Assembly: GCA_007679095.1 (NCBI GenBank)
Contig: VEFU01000042.1
Coordinates: 1-39,454 of the forward strand
Length of the DNA: 39,454 bases
Origin: Paenibacillus bovis
GTDB taxonomy: Bacteria > Bacillota > Bacilli > Bacillales > Bacillaceae_C
Direction of reading: 5' to 3'
A model generated the notes under the pieces. That model had not been told where the DNA came from, did not search any database, and was given only the letters and a program-made list of their open reading frames with translations. The position numbers were made by a program, and so were the translations under genes. Below, in pieces: positions 24,289 to 33,789 of this stretch (position 1 is the first letter of the stretch; each line of letters starts with the position of its first letter).

Positions 24289-25269
24289 ATGAAGAAGTTT
24301 TATGGGGTATTAGCAGTATTTTTATTCGTTTTTGCCTTTTTAGCTGGATGTGGCAATACGGAAGAACAAAATAAAGAGGATGATAAAAAAAATCCAGTAA
24401 CGGAACAGAGTGGGGACAATAAAGAAGCGAGTTTCCCAGTAACAATTAAAGATGCAAGTAACGAGGATGTAGTAATAGAGGAAAAACCGGAAAAAATAAT
24501 CTCGTTAATTCCAAGTAATACAGAGATTGTATATGCGCTTGGAGAAGGAGATGCAGTAGTTGGTGTTTCGGATACGGATAATTACCCAGAAGAGGTAGTA
24601 AATAAAGAACAAGTCTCATCCTATACAGGAATTAATATGGAAAAAGTGCTTGCGCTGGAGCCAGATATCGTTCTTGCGCATCAATCGAATTTAACGATGT
24701 GGGAGACAGGGATACAACAGTTAAGAGATAATGGAATTACTGTCTTAGTTGTAAATGACGCACAAAATTTTGATGCGGTTTATACTTCCATTGAGATGAT
24801 TGGTAAGGCAATTGGAAGAACGATCGAATCAGAAGCATTAATGAATGACATGAAGACAAAATTAGATGAATTGAAAACAAAAGCAGAAGCAGTAACAGAT
24901 AAGAAAAAAGTATTTATAGAAATTTCAGGTGCTCCTGAAATATATGCATCTGGAAAAGATTCCTTTATAAATGAAATGCTAGAAGTCATTCAAGCTGAAA
25001 ATGCTGTACAAGAAAATGGCTATCCACAAATGAGTGAAGAAGCTGTTATTGAATTAAATCCTGATATTATTTTAGTGACGTATGGTGCGTATGTGGAGGA
25101 TGCTCCTGCACAAGTAATGGATCGGGATGGCTGGCAAGATGTAACAGCTATAAAAGATAAACAAGTATATGAGGTAAACGAAGATTTAGTGAGTCGTACC
25201 GGCCCGCGAATCGTTGAGGGAGTAGAAGAACTTGCAAAATTCATATACCCTGAAGTTTTCGGGGAATAA
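24289..25269 (+). CDS. btuF: cobalamin ABC transporter, substrate-binding lipoprotein
   Basis: A 326-residue lipoprotein: signal peptide MKKFYGVLAVFLFVFAF and lipobox LAGC (Cys21), an acidic Asn/Lys linker, then the helical-backbone binding fold with IISLIPSNTEIVYALG, DTDNYPEEV, EPDIVLAHQ and the C-terminal LNPDIILV. It would hold B12 or a corrinoid outside the membrane for BtuC. The ATG at 24289 sits after GGGAGG; an ATG at 24253 lies inside the terminator and is rejected. The family also binds siderophores and heme, but the cobalamin riboswitch decides the substrate. Confidence 0.92.
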   Translation: MKKFYGVLAVFLFVFAFLAGCGNTEEQNKEDDKKNPVTEQSGDNKEASFPVTIKDASNEDVVIEEKPEKIISLIPSNTEIVYALGEGDAVVGVSDTDNYPEEVVNKEQVSSYTGINMEKVLALEPDIVLAHQSNLTMWETGIQQLRDNGITVLVVNDAQNFDAVYTSIEMIGKAIGRTIESEALMNDMKTKLDELKTKAEAVTDKKKVFIEISGAPEIYASGKDSFINEMLEVIQAENAVQENGYPQMSEEAVIELNPDIILVTYGAYVEDAPAQVMDRDGWQDVTAIKDKQVYEVNEDLVSRTGPRIVEGVEELAKFIYPEVFGE

Positions 25270-26293
25270 GCGCATAATTTCATATTTGATTGCAAGTGGC
25301 TTTGTAGTTATTTCCATCTTATTAGCAATATCGATTGGGTCCGTTCAAGTACCGATCAAGGAAATTATCACTATATTAGGTCGCGAAGTATTGCATCTAC
25401 CATTAGAGGAACCGAATAAAACAATGTACACCGCGATTGTGATGAATATTCGTCTGCCACGTGTGTTGTTAGCGGGGATTGTCGGGGCTTCTTTGGCTCT
25501 TGCAGGAGCAGCTTTTCAAGGGCTGCTCCGGAACCCACTGGCAGATCCATATACATTAGGTGTTTCCTCTGGAGCATCTGTTGGTGCGGTATTAGTACTA
25601 TTTTTCCACATTAGTCTTCCATTCATTGGCGAGTTTACATTACCATTTTTAAGTATCATTGCTTCTTTTGTTACTATTTTCCTCGTCTTATTGTTTGCTA
25701 GAAGCATAGAACCAGCGATGAAAGTAGAGACGATTATTTTAACAGGAATTATATTTAGTTCATTTCTAGGTGCTTTATTGTCGTTAATGATTGCCTTAAG
25801 TGGAGAGGAGCTTCGACAAATCATTGGCTGGCTTTTAGGTAGTGTATCGATGCGTGGCTGGAGTTACATCAAAATTATTTTGCCATTCTTTTTAATTGGT
25901 GGATTTGTGCTTATGCTCCATACGAGAGAATTAAATGCACTTACTTTTGGCGAGGAGCGGGCAAAGAATCTAGGAGTTAATGTGGAAAAAAGGAAACTGC
26001 TAATTTTGGCTGCAGGATCTTTATTAACTGGAGCTGCAGTTGCTGTTTCGGGGACAATCGGTTTTGTTGGTCTCGTCATCCCGCATTTAGTTCGATTATT
26101 GTGGGGACCAGATCATCGCCATCTTCTGCCATTATCAATGTTGGTTGGGGCGGGATTCCTTATCTTAACCGACTTAGTCGCGAGAACGATTATTCAACCT
26201 GCTGAATTACCAATCGGTGTCATTACAGCATTAATTGGTGCTCCGGTATTTGCGGGTATTTTAGTAAAAAGAAGAATGGAAAGAAGAGGATAA
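25232..26293 (+). CDS. btuC: cobalamin ABC transporter permease
   Basis: A FecCD-type permease of up to 353 residues with about ten membrane segments: RLPRVLLAGIVGASLALAGAAFQGLLRNPLADPYTLGVSSGA is the family hallmark, later GTIGFVGLVIPHLVRLLWGPDHR (the ATPase-coupling region). The best start is TTG at 25232, nine bases from GGGAG, overlapping btuF by 38 bases. No ATG with a ribosome site exists nearer the first membrane segment, so the exact start is uncertain. It is followed by btuD after three bases. Confidence 0.9.
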   Translation: MQNSYTLKFSGNKRIISYLIASGFVVISILLAISIGSVQVPIKEIITILGREVLHLPLEEPNKTMYTAIVMNIRLPRVLLAGIVGASLALAGAAFQGLLRNPLADPYTLGVSSGASVGAVLVLFFHISLPFIGEFTLPFLSIIASFVTIFLVLLFARSIEPAMKVETIILTGIIFSSFLGALLSLMIALSGEELRQIIGWLLGSVSMRGWSYIKIILPFFLIGGFVLMLHTRELNALTFGEERAKNLGVNVEKRKLLILAAGSLLTGAAVAVSGTIGFVGLVIPHLVRLLWGPDHRHLLPLSMLVGAGFLILTDLVARTIIQPAELPIGVITALIGAPVFAGILVKRRMERRG

Positions 26294-26296
26294 GTC

Positions 26297-27508
26297 ATGC
26301 TACATGTGAAAAATCTATCAGGGGGTTATCCTGGACATGATATTTTAACTGATATATCCTTTTCTGTTTCTAGTGGTGAATTATTTGGGATCCTCGGTCC
26401 TAATGGAAGTGGGAAAACGACTTTATTAAAAATGATAAGTGGTTTGCTACCTTCTAAACACGGGGTAATTTTAGTCCAAGATAAGCCATTATCTACTTTT
26501 TCTTCAAAAGAACTAGCAAGGATCATTGCTGTATTACCTCAAGTTTCATCGGAGGTATTCGCATATACCGTGAGAGAAACCGTCTCACTTGGGCGTTATG
26601 CGCATCAAACTGGCTGGTTTCAAGCGAATAAATCCGAAGATGAGCAAATAGTTGTGGAAGCAATGAAAATGACAGGTGTCGATCAATTTGCGGATAAGCT
26701 TTTACACGAGTTATCTGGTGGAGAGCGGCAACGAGTTTTCCTTGCCCAAGCACTTGCGCAGGAACCAAAAATTTTATTGTTAGATGAACCTACGAATCAT
26801 TTAGATCTTGCTTATCAAAAAGAATTATTGGATCAATTAAAAACATGGACACGGACAAGAGATTTAACGGTCGTTTCCATATTCCATGACTTAAATATTG
26901 CTGGTTTATATTGTGATCGGATTTTGCTTTTACATAATGGACAACCTCACATGCTTGGTAAACCAGAAGAAGTGTTGCAAGAATCGATTATTCAGCAGGT
27001 CTATCATACGAAGGTGGTTCAGCTGCCACATCCTGAGGTGGCGAAAACGCAAATGTTATTGGCTCCTAAATTGCAAGAGGATATACATAAGGTGACGTTG
27101 GGGCAAGAGTTTCTTCATACGGATGAAACAAGTGTCGAATTTCGTTCCCCTATTCCGTTAAAAACGATGGCGATTGGAGCGGTACATGGAGCGGGAATTG
27201 GATGGAATGATGGAATTACTGCTCAGTGGGGAGAAGAATCTTCCTCAAGTCGGATTACTTTCCTATATAATAATCCCGTAGAAAAAGTAGAAACAAATAG
27301 TATCCGTACAGATGAATGTACTATTTTTATCGTAAAGTCTTCAGGATTCATATGGATAATGCTGAATGGAGTATTGTCAGATGAAGGATTTCTGCAATCA
27401 ATGGCAGTGGCAGCAAGGTCTGCAAGTAATATCGTTGTCGCTAGTACACAAATGGGAAAACTAGTGGATAGTCAATTATTGATAAAAACATTAACAAATT
27501 TTATATAG
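26297..27508 (+). CDS. btuD: cobalamin ABC transporter ATPase with a C-terminal extra domain
   Basis: Residues 1-250 are a complete ABC ATPase: Walker A GPNGSGKTT (34-42), LSGGE signature (139-143), Walker B ILLLDEP (159-165), and the switch His in FHDLN (197). Its substrate follows from the riboswitch and the btuF-btuC neighbours. The 403-residue length is about 150 more than a usual BtuD. The extra C-terminal part (about 255-403: PLKTMAIGAVHGAGIGW.., IMLNGVLSDEGFLQSMAVAARSASN) faintly recalls CbiZ, the adenosylcobinamide amidohydrolase of cobinamide salvage, but is shorter and not certain. No frameshift is seen at the join. Confidence 0.87.
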   Translation: MLHVKNLSGGYPGHDILTDISFSVSSGELFGILGPNGSGKTTLLKMISGLLPSKHGVILVQDKPLSTFSSKELARIIAVLPQVSSEVFAYTVRETVSLGRYAHQTGWFQANKSEDEQIVVEAMKMTGVDQFADKLLHELSGGERQRVFLAQALAQEPKILLLDEPTNHLDLAYQKELLDQLKTWTRTRDLTVVSIFHDLNIAGLYCDRILLLHNGQPHMLGKPEEVLQESIIQQVYHTKVVQLPHPEVAKTQMLLAPKLQEDIHKVTLGQEFLHTDETSVEFRSPIPLKTMAIGAVHGAGIGWNDGITAQWGEESSSSRITFLYNNPVEKVETNSIRTDECTIFIVKSSGFIWIMLNGVLSDEGFLQSMAVAARSASNIVVASTQMGKLVDSQLLIKTLTNFI

Positions 27509-27513
27509 TAAGT

Positions 27514-27552
27514 AAAAGGGCATTAGGATTTGTACCAAATGCCTCTTTTTTA
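27514..27552 (+). terminator. terminator of btuFCD
   Basis: GGGCATT (27518-27524) pairs with AATGCC (27538-27543) plus flanking A/T pairs, followed by TCTTTTTT. Confidence 0.7.
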
Positions 27553-27698
27553 TGATTTTATTAAGATGCATAGCAAAATAATCTCATCCTGTTTTCACTT
27601 TATTGCAACAAGATATTTTCTTACTTATATGTGAGATGAGTGTGATATAATTACTTAGATTTTTTAGGAATCCAAACATTAGAAGCAGGAGAATAAGT

Positions 27699-28628
27699 AT
27701 GCAACGTGAAAATACAACAGGGATTATGTATACAGCAGGAGCTTATATATTATGGGGGATATTACCGATATATTGGAAATTGGCATATGATGTGCCAGCG
27801 TTAGAAATTCTAGCTCATCGAGTCATTTGGTCGTTTGTTTTTGTATTAGTGATCGTGGCTTTTTTGAAGCGAAAACTATTAAAAAATTTCTTTTTAGTTC
27901 AAATGAGTCAGAAAAAAACATGGATTGGACTTATATTAGCGTCACTTTTTATCAGTATTAATTGGCTCACTTATATATATGCTGTAAATACAGACCACAT
28001 TGTCGAGGCTAGTTTAGGATATTATATTAATCCGCTTGTCGCTGTTTTATTAGGAGTTTTTGTGTTACGTGAGAAAGTAAATGGATGGCAGGCAGCCTCA
28101 TTTGTTTTAGCTGGCATCGGGGTTATTTATATGACTGTATCGATCGGGAAGCTTCCATGGATTTCACTTATATTAGCACTATCATTCGGTTTTTACGGAT
28201 TGTCTAAAAAACTAGTAAAGGTAGATTCCATTCTTGGACTACTATTGGAAACATTATTTGTTTTACCTTTTGCTTTATTGTTTTTAGCGTATCTAGGTGC
28301 AAATGGCCAACATAGCTTTGCAACAGGGTCTCTTCAAACAAACCTATTATTATTAGGTTCAGGTATCGTTACAGCAATACCACTTTTATGGTTTGGTATT
28401 GGAGCACAAAAGATTCCACTTTATTTGGTTGGTTTTATACAATATATTTCGCCAACCATTAGTTTAATTATTGGAGTGCTTATGTACGATGAGGCTTTTA
28501 CGAAAGACCATATTATCGCCTTTACATGTATATGGATTGCAATAGCTATTTTTACGGTTTCCAATATACTTGCGGGGATAAAAAAACGAAAACTGCCAAT
28601 AGCAAACACAAATGTAAGAAGTGTTTAG
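27699..28628 (+). CDS. rarD: EamA-family transporter RarD
   Basis: A 309-residue protein with about ten hydrophobic segments in two EamA halves. The start GIMYTAGAYILWGILPIYWK and the LASLFISINWLTYIYAVNT segment are typical of RarD. The family is named from a chloramphenicol-sensitivity phenotype, but transported substrate is not established. AGCAGGAG precedes the ATG. It stands alone between two terminators. Confidence 0.88.
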   Translation: MQRENTTGIMYTAGAYILWGILPIYWKLAYDVPALEILAHRVIWSFVFVLVIVAFLKRKLLKNFFLVQMSQKKTWIGLILASLFISINWLTYIYAVNTDHIVEASLGYYINPLVAVLLGVFVLREKVNGWQAASFVLAGIGVIYMTVSIGKLPWISLILALSFGFYGLSKKLVKVDSILGLLLETLFVLPFALLFLAYLGANGQHSFATGSLQTNLLLLGSGIVTAIPLLWFGIGAQKIPLYLVGFIQYISPTISLIIGVLMYDEAFTKDHIIAFTCIWIAIAIFTVSNILAGIKKRKLPIANTNVRSV

Positions 28629-28660
28629 AAAGGGTGACCTATGTGTCGCCCTTTTTTTAG
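28629..28660 (+). terminator. terminator of rarD
   Basis: AAAGGGTGAC (28629-28638) pairs with GTCGCCCTTT (28645-28654) with one mismatch, followed by a T-run. Confidence 0.82.
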
Positions 28661-28796
28661 TAAACGGCGGATAGTCTGTTTGATATCATCTCTGGTTTAT
28701 AAAAAACATTATTTTTGATTGGAAAGCTTTAGATAAAAAATAGTTCAAGTGAATATGTATATTAGAAAACTAAATATTACTAGAAGGGAGAAATGG

Positions 28797-29309
28797 ATGA
28801 GTTACTCAGTAAATAATCATCTGTTTGAAACGAGAAATAAATTAATAACGGAGATTAGTTCATTAACGCAATCTCAATTGAATTGCCGGCCAGTTATTAA
28901 CATGTGGAGTATAGCGCAAGTTTGTCATCATTTAGTGTTGGTGGAACAAGCAACTTTAAAGGCTATTGCGTTTGGATTGAAAAGGATTGAACGAACTCAA
29001 GTAGAACGTAAAGATGTTCAACTTATGTTGGATCGAACGAAGAAGTTTAAAGCTCCTGCGATTGTTGAACCAGCTGTAGAACCATTTGAAATGGAGTCAT
29101 TGATTGGTTTGTTAAATAAATCGAGGGAAAAATTAATGACTGTACTTAGCAAAATAGAGGATAAAACAATATTGGAGGGAAAATCATTTAAACATCCTGC
29201 CTTAGGTGAGTTACCACTTGATCAATGGATTGAGCAGATATATTTGCACGAACAACGACACATAGAACAAATAAAAGAGATAAAATTACTTTTAAAAAGC
29301 GGTCAATAA
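28797..29309 (+). CDS. DinB-like four-helix protein
   Basis: A 170-residue protein of the DinB/YfiT-like superfamily, starting at ATG 28797 after AAGGGAG; the ORF's earlier codons lack a ribosome site. NMWSIAQVCHHLVLVE (His44/45) and the late YLHEQRHIEQI supply the three-histidine metal site of the family. Bacillar members are candidate metal-dependent hydrolases or thiol transferases (the bacillithiol S-transferase type belongs here); the substrate is unknown. It lies alone between the rarD terminator and its own. Confidence 0.8.
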   Translation: MSYSVNNHLFETRNKLITEISSLTQSQLNCRPVINMWSIAQVCHHLVLVEQATLKAIAFGLKRIERTQVERKDVQLMLDRTKKFKAPAIVEPAVEPFEMESLIGLLNKSREKLMTVLSKIEDKTILEGKSFKHPALGELPLDQWIEQIYLHEQRHIEQIKEIKLLLKSGQ

Positions 29310-29379
29310 CACTATGTATTCATCGATCTTGCTCCATTGAATAAGGGAGTAAGATCCACATTCATACTGACATCGCTTT

Positions 29380-29406
29380 GAAATCCCTTTTAGGGCTTTT
29401 TTTTTG
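29380..29406 (+). terminator. weak terminator after the DinB-like gene
   Basis: AAATCCC and GGGCTTT flank a TTTTA loop near 29381-29398, followed by a long T-run. The stem is short with one mismatch. Confidence 0.5.
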
Positions 29407-29412
29407 TCCGAA

Positions 29413-29428
29413 ATGAACACCTATTCAT
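29413..29428. promoter_or_regulatory. candidate operator palindrome for the fad operon
   Basis: ATGAA-CACCTA-TTCAT is a perfect inverted repeat 15 bases upstream of the -35. It shares ATGA/TCAT halves with the known bacillar FadR site but with wider spacing; assignment is inference. Confidence 0.35.
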
Positions 29429-29442
29429 GTTACGGTCATGTA

Positions 29443-29469
29443 TTGATGCTTGGAAACGTATAGTATAAT
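29443..29469 (+). promoter_or_regulatory. sigma-A-type promoter of the fadF-icmF operon
   Basis: TTGATG (29443-29448), 15 bases, TATAAT (29464-29469); 31 bases before the fadF start. Spacing is shorter than ideal. Confidence 0.5.
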
Positions 29470-29500
29470 AACGCATTTTTATAAAGGAGTGTTCGTCCAC

Positions 29501-31573
29501 ATGGATTCGCTATTATGGATAAATTGGATTGCCTTTATCCTTGTCACCCTTTACGCAATTTCGTTATTTGTCTATGTCGTGAATACAAGGATCAAATATA
29601 TCAAACTAGGGAAAAAGTCAGAGTTTGATAACAATGTGAAAGTACGGCTGCAAAACATTTGGGTCCATGTTTTTGGCCAAAAGAAGCTGTTGAAAGATAA
29701 GAAGAGTGGCCTTATTCATGTCATGTTTTTTTATGGGTTTATTTTGGTTCAATTTGGAGCGATTGATTTTATTTGGAAAGGGCTAGCACCGAATTCACAT
29801 ATTCCGCTTGGGCCATTATACCCGGGTTTTACCTTTTTCCAAGAACTCGTCACACTCATGATATTAGTTGCGGTAATTTGGGCGTTTTATAGGCGTTATA
29901 TCGAAAAATTAGCGCGGTTGAAGCGTGGATTTTACCCGAGCATTGTATTAATTTTCATTGGTGGCTTAATGCTATCGGTGCTATTTGGAAATGGAATGGG
30001 ACAAATTTGGCATGGTGCTTCTGCTGTATGGACAGAACCAGTAGCGTCCGTCATTGCGCTTGGATTTAGCTGGATGGGAGATACTGCAGCAGCTGTTCTC
30101 TTTTACATTTCCTGGTGGATTCATCTCCTGTTCTTACTAGCATTTCTTGTGTATGTTCCACAATCAAAGCATGCTCATTTAATTGCGGGACCTGCAAATG
30201 TGTACCTTGAATCACTGGATGGCGGGAAAAAACTAAAGCCAATTGATTTTGAAGATGAAACTCAAGAAAGTTTTGGTGTAGGGAAAATTGATGAATTTGA
30301 TCAGATACAACTTCTCGATTTATATGCATGTGTGGAATGTGGGCGCTGTACGAATATGTGCCCAGCCTCCGGAACGGGAAAAATGTTGTCACCAATGGAC
30401 ATTATCGTGAAGTTACGTGATCACTTAACAAATTACGGTGCTGCTGTTACCCGAAAGCAACCGTGGGTTCCGACATATGCATTTAGTGGAACGGTTGGGA
30501 ACATGGCCGCTAGAGCAGGAGAAGAGGCTGAACCCTTTAGTAGGAGTTTGATTGGTGACGTTATTACGGAAGAAGAGCTGTGGGCATGTACAACATGTCG
30601 TAATTGCGAAGATCAATGTCCAGTAATGAATAAACATGTTAGTACGATTATCGATATGCGCCGTTACTTAGTGTTAACAGAAGGGAAGATGGACTCTGAC
30701 GCGCAACGGGCAATGCAAAATATAGAGCGTCAAGGAAATCCATGGGGATTGAATCGAAAAGAGAAGGAAAACTGGCGCGAGCAACGGGAAGATGTGTATG
30801 TACCGACAGTGAAAGAATTGAAAAAAACTGGCGAGGATTTCGAATATTTATTTTGGGTTGGCTCGATGGGGGCTTTTGACAATCGCAGTCAGAAAATAGC
30901 ACTGTCTTTTGCAAGATTACTAAATGAAGCAGGAGTGACTTTCGCTATCCTAGGAAATAAAGAAAAAAATTCAGGTGATACACCGCGCCGTTTAGGGAAT
31001 GAATTTTTATTTCAAGAGCTTGCAACTGCTAATATCGCAGAATTCGAGAAAAATAATATTAAAAAAATCGTGACGATTGATCCGCATGCATATAATATTT
31101 TTAAAAATGAATATCCAGATTTCGGCTTAAAGGATGTGGAAGTATATCACCATACAGAATTACTAGATGATCTCGTAAAGGCAGGGCGCTTGCAACCTAA
31201 ATATGAAGTGAAAGAAAAAATTACTTTCCACGATTCATGTTATCTCGGTCGTTACAATGAAGTGTATGATCCACCGCGGGAAATTTTAAAGTCTATCCCA
31301 GGAGTCACATTGGTAGAAATCGAACGTAATCGCGAAAATGCCATGTGTTGTGGAGCTGGTGGTGGCCTCATGTGGATGGAAGAAAATGTTGGTGAACGCG
31401 TAAACGTGGCGAGAACAGAACAAGCACTTGCTGTTGATCCATCCATCATAAGTTCAGGCTGCCCATATTGCCTAACGATGCTGTCAGACGGCACAAAAGC
31501 AAAGGAAATAGAAGACACCGTCCACACATACGACGTAGCAGAACTTCTCGAAAAAGCTTGCATTGGTTTGTGA
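29501..31573 (+). CDS. fadF: FadF-type membrane iron-sulfur oxidoreductase
   Basis: A 690-residue fusion that probably passes electrons from acyl-CoA dehydrogenase flavins to the membrane quinone. Residues 1-220 hold about six membrane segments of the NarI-like, heme-b type. Two 4Fe-4S motifs follow: C277, C280, C283, C287 (CVECGRCTNMCP) and C363, C366, C369, C373 (CTTCRNCEDQCP). Then come two CCG-type cysteine domains, HDSCYLGRYNEVYDPPRE and CCGAGGGLMWME, as in heterodisulfide reductase HdrD. ATG 29501 follows AAAGGAG. It is the first gene of the beta-oxidation operon; B. subtilis pairs fadF (ywjF) with acdA similarly. Confidence 0.9.
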   Translation: MDSLLWINWIAFILVTLYAISLFVYVVNTRIKYIKLGKKSEFDNNVKVRLQNIWVHVFGQKKLLKDKKSGLIHVMFFYGFILVQFGAIDFIWKGLAPNSHIPLGPLYPGFTFFQELVTLMILVAVIWAFYRRYIEKLARLKRGFYPSIVLIFIGGLMLSVLFGNGMGQIWHGASAVWTEPVASVIALGFSWMGDTAAAVLFYISWWIHLLFLLAFLVYVPQSKHAHLIAGPANVYLESLDGGKKLKPIDFEDETQESFGVGKIDEFDQIQLLDLYACVECGRCTNMCPASGTGKMLSPMDIIVKLRDHLTNYGAAVTRKQPWVPTYAFSGTVGNMAARAGEEAEPFSRSLIGDVITEEELWACTTCRNCEDQCPVMNKHVSTIIDMRRYLVLTEGKMDSDAQRAMQNIERQGNPWGLNRKEKENWREQREDVYVPTVKELKKTGEDFEYLFWVGSMGAFDNRSQKIALSFARLLNEAGVTFAILGNKEKNSGDTPRRLGNEFLFQELATANIAEFEKNNIKKIVTIDPHAYNIFKNEYPDFGLKDVEVYHHTELLDDLVKAGRLQPKYEVKEKITFHDSCYLGRYNEVYDPPREILKSIPGVTLVEIERNRENAMCCGAGGGLMWMEENVGERVNVARTEQALAVDPSIISSGCPYCLTMLSDGTKAKEIEDTVHTYDVAELLEKACIGL

Positions 31574-31642
31574 GAATTTGAGGGTCAGCCCTAAAGTAAT
31601 CGCCACAGGACTGACCCTTTATTGGAGAAAGGAGGTGGGCTA

Positions 31643-32803
31643 ATGAAGACGGTGGTTGTAGGTGGAGCACGGACCGCTTTTGGTAGGTTTGGAGGTGGTT
31701 TACGTTCCTTTCGTGCTGCAGAGCTTGGGGGAGTGGCGATCAAAGGTGCTTTACTGAGAGCGGGGGTTAAACCGGAAGATATAGACCAGGTCATTATGGG
31801 AACCGTATTGCAAGCTGGGCAAGGGCAATTACCTTCCCGACAGGCAGCACGGGAGGCAGGAATTCCTTGGGAAGTAAAAACCGAAACAATTAATAAAGTG
31901 TGTGCTTCTGGCCTTCGAGCTGTATCACTAGCAGACCAAATAATTCGTGCTGGTGATGAAGAGGTTATTGTAGCGGGTGGAATGGAGTCAATGTCCAATG
32001 CTCCATATGCAATGAAACATGCTCGCTGGGGTACAAAGATGGGGAATGTTCCACTCGTAGATTTATTGCTACATGATGGTTTGACATGTGCTTTTACTGG
32101 TACCCATATGGGCATGTACGGAAATGCGATGGCAAAAAAATATGAGATTACAAGAGAAGAACAGGATGAGTGGGCTCTTCGTAGTAATCAGTTAGTAGTA
32201 AAAGCGATAGAAGGAGGCTTTTTGGCAGAAGAAATTGTCCCGGTTGTTGGTAACAAAGAAACGATCACTGTTGATGAATCTCCCCGGAAAGATACGACAA
32301 TTGAAAAACTAGCAAACTTAAAGCCTGCTTTTGGTGAGACGATCACTGCAGGCAATGCCCCTGGAATAAACGATGGTGCAGCAGCTTTTGTGCTTATGAG
32401 TGATAAAAGAGCACAGCAAAGTGGTCATCTTCCAATCGCATCCATTATTGGTCATGCAGAGGTCGCGGTACAGGCGGAAGAATTCCCACTTACCCCTGCG
32501 TTGGCGATTCAAAAACTACTTCAAAAAACAGGGAAGAGAATCGAGGATATTGACCTTTTTGAAATTAATGAGGCTTTTGCGGCTGTAGCACTTACAAGTA
32601 TTCACCTTTTAAACCTAGATCGAAATAAGGTAAATGTTAATGGTGGGGCAGTAGCGCTTGGTCATCCAATTGGGGCAAGTGGGGCGCGTATACTCTTAAC
32701 ACTCATGTATGAATTAAGAAGGCGTGGTGGTGGATTAGGGATTGCTACGATTTGCTCTGGCGGTGGGCAAGGAGATGCCATATTAATCGAAGTCCCGCAA
32801 TAA
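31643..32803 (+). CDS. thiolase (acetyl-CoA C-acyltransferase)
   Basis: A 386-residue thiolase, which either condenses two acetyl-CoA or, more likely in this operon, cleaves 3-ketoacyl-CoA. The nucleophile is Cys87 in NKVCASGLRAVSLA; the later NEAFAAVA, GGAVALGHPIGASGAR (His) and CSGGGQGDA (Cys) complete the site. ATG 31643 follows AAAGGAGGTGG; the in-frame codon at 31622 is in the ribosome site region. It lies 69 bases after fadF and 37 before the dehydrogenase gene. Confidence 0.93.
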   Translation: MKTVVVGGARTAFGRFGGGLRSFRAAELGGVAIKGALLRAGVKPEDIDQVIMGTVLQAGQGQLPSRQAAREAGIPWEVKTETINKVCASGLRAVSLADQIIRAGDEEVIVAGGMESMSNAPYAMKHARWGTKMGNVPLVDLLLHDGLTCAFTGTHMGMYGNAMAKKYEITREEQDEWALRSNQLVVKAIEGGFLAEEIVPVVGNKETITVDESPRKDTTIEKLANLKPAFGETITAGNAPGINDGAAAFVLMSDKRAQQSGHLPIASIIGHAEVAVQAEEFPLTPALAIQKLLQKTGKRIEDIDLFEINEAFAAVALTSIHLLNLDRNKVNVNGGAVALGHPIGASGARILLTLMYELRRRGGGLGIATICSGGGQGDAILIEVPQ

Positions 32804-32840
32804 GTTTATAGTGCCTCAAATATGGGAAGGAGCTGTAAGG

Positions 32841-33692
32841 GTGGAAATAAAGACTGTCATGGTAATTGGCGCAGGTCAAATGGGTGCAGGTATCGCGCAA
32901 GTATGTGCAATGGCAGGATATGAGGTAACGTTACATGATATAAAGGAGGAGATCATTGAAAAAGGAGTATCCGTAATCCAGCAAAATATATATAGAGCAG
33001 TAGAAAAGAGTAGGGTGGCGGAAGCAGAGGCAGAAGACACATTACAGAAAATCTGTACCTCGACTCACTTACATGCAGCGGCGCATGTAGATTTAGTTAT
33101 TGAAGCAGCAGTAGAAAATATGGAGACGAAAACAAACATCTTTCGTCAACTTGATGAAATTACCCCAAAACATACAATATTAGCCACAAATACATCCTCA
33201 CTACCAATTACAGAAATTGCCGCGGCGACGAAGCGTCAAGATAAGGTAATTGGCATGCATTTTATGAATCCAGTACCTGTTATGAAACTAGTAGAAATCA
33301 TACGTGGATTAGCTACTTCCCAAACCGTATTTGAAACCATTGAAGAAATGGCGATAAATCTGAATAAAGTCCCTGTTGAAGTCCGTGATTTTCCTGGCTT
33401 TGTTGCCAATCGAATTTTAATGCCAATGATTAATGAAGCGATTTATGCGTTATATGAAGGGGTTGCATCAAAAGAAGCAATTGATAATGTGATGAAGTTA
33501 GGTATGAATCATCCAATGGGACCACTAACTCTAGCTGACTTTATTGGCCTTGATACATGTCTTTATATTATGGAGACACTCCATCAAGGTTTTGGTGATG
33601 ATAAATATCGGCCCTGTCCTCTTTTACGTAAATATGTAGCAGCGGGATGGTTAGGTAAAAAGGTAGGAAAAGGATTTTACGAGTACTCATAA
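32841..33692 (+). CDS. 3-hydroxybutyryl/3-hydroxyacyl-CoA dehydrogenase
   Basis: A 283-residue NAD(P)-dependent dehydrogenase oxidising 3-hydroxyacyl-CoA. Rossmann motif GAGQMGAGIAQVCA lies near the N-terminus, then NTSSLPITEIA, GMHFMNPVPVMKLVEI (catalytic His), FPGFVANRIL and NHPMGPLTLADFIGLD. The start is GTG 32841, eight bases from AAGGAG; the upstream in-frame codon at 32811 has no ribosome site. The next gene follows after 97 bases. Confidence 0.93.
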   Translation: MEIKTVMVIGAGQMGAGIAQVCAMAGYEVTLHDIKEEIIEKGVSVIQQNIYRAVEKSRVAEAEAEDTLQKICTSTHLHAAAHVDLVIEAAVENMETKTNIFRQLDEITPKHTILATNTSSLPITEIAAATKRQDKVIGMHFMNPVPVMKLVEIIRGLATSQTVFETIEEMAINLNKVPVEVRDFPGFVANRILMPMINEAIYALYEGVASKEAIDNVMKLGMNHPMGPLTLADFIGLDTCLYIMETLHQGFGDDKYRPCPLLRKYVAAGWLGKKVGKGFYEYS

Positions 33693-33789
33693 TGTGAAAT
33701 CAGTAAAAGTATTTCCTTTTCCAGTGAGTTTTCACTAATTTTTAGAAGGCAAGTCACGGATACATTTGCATTACCCTAGGAGGGAGGCA

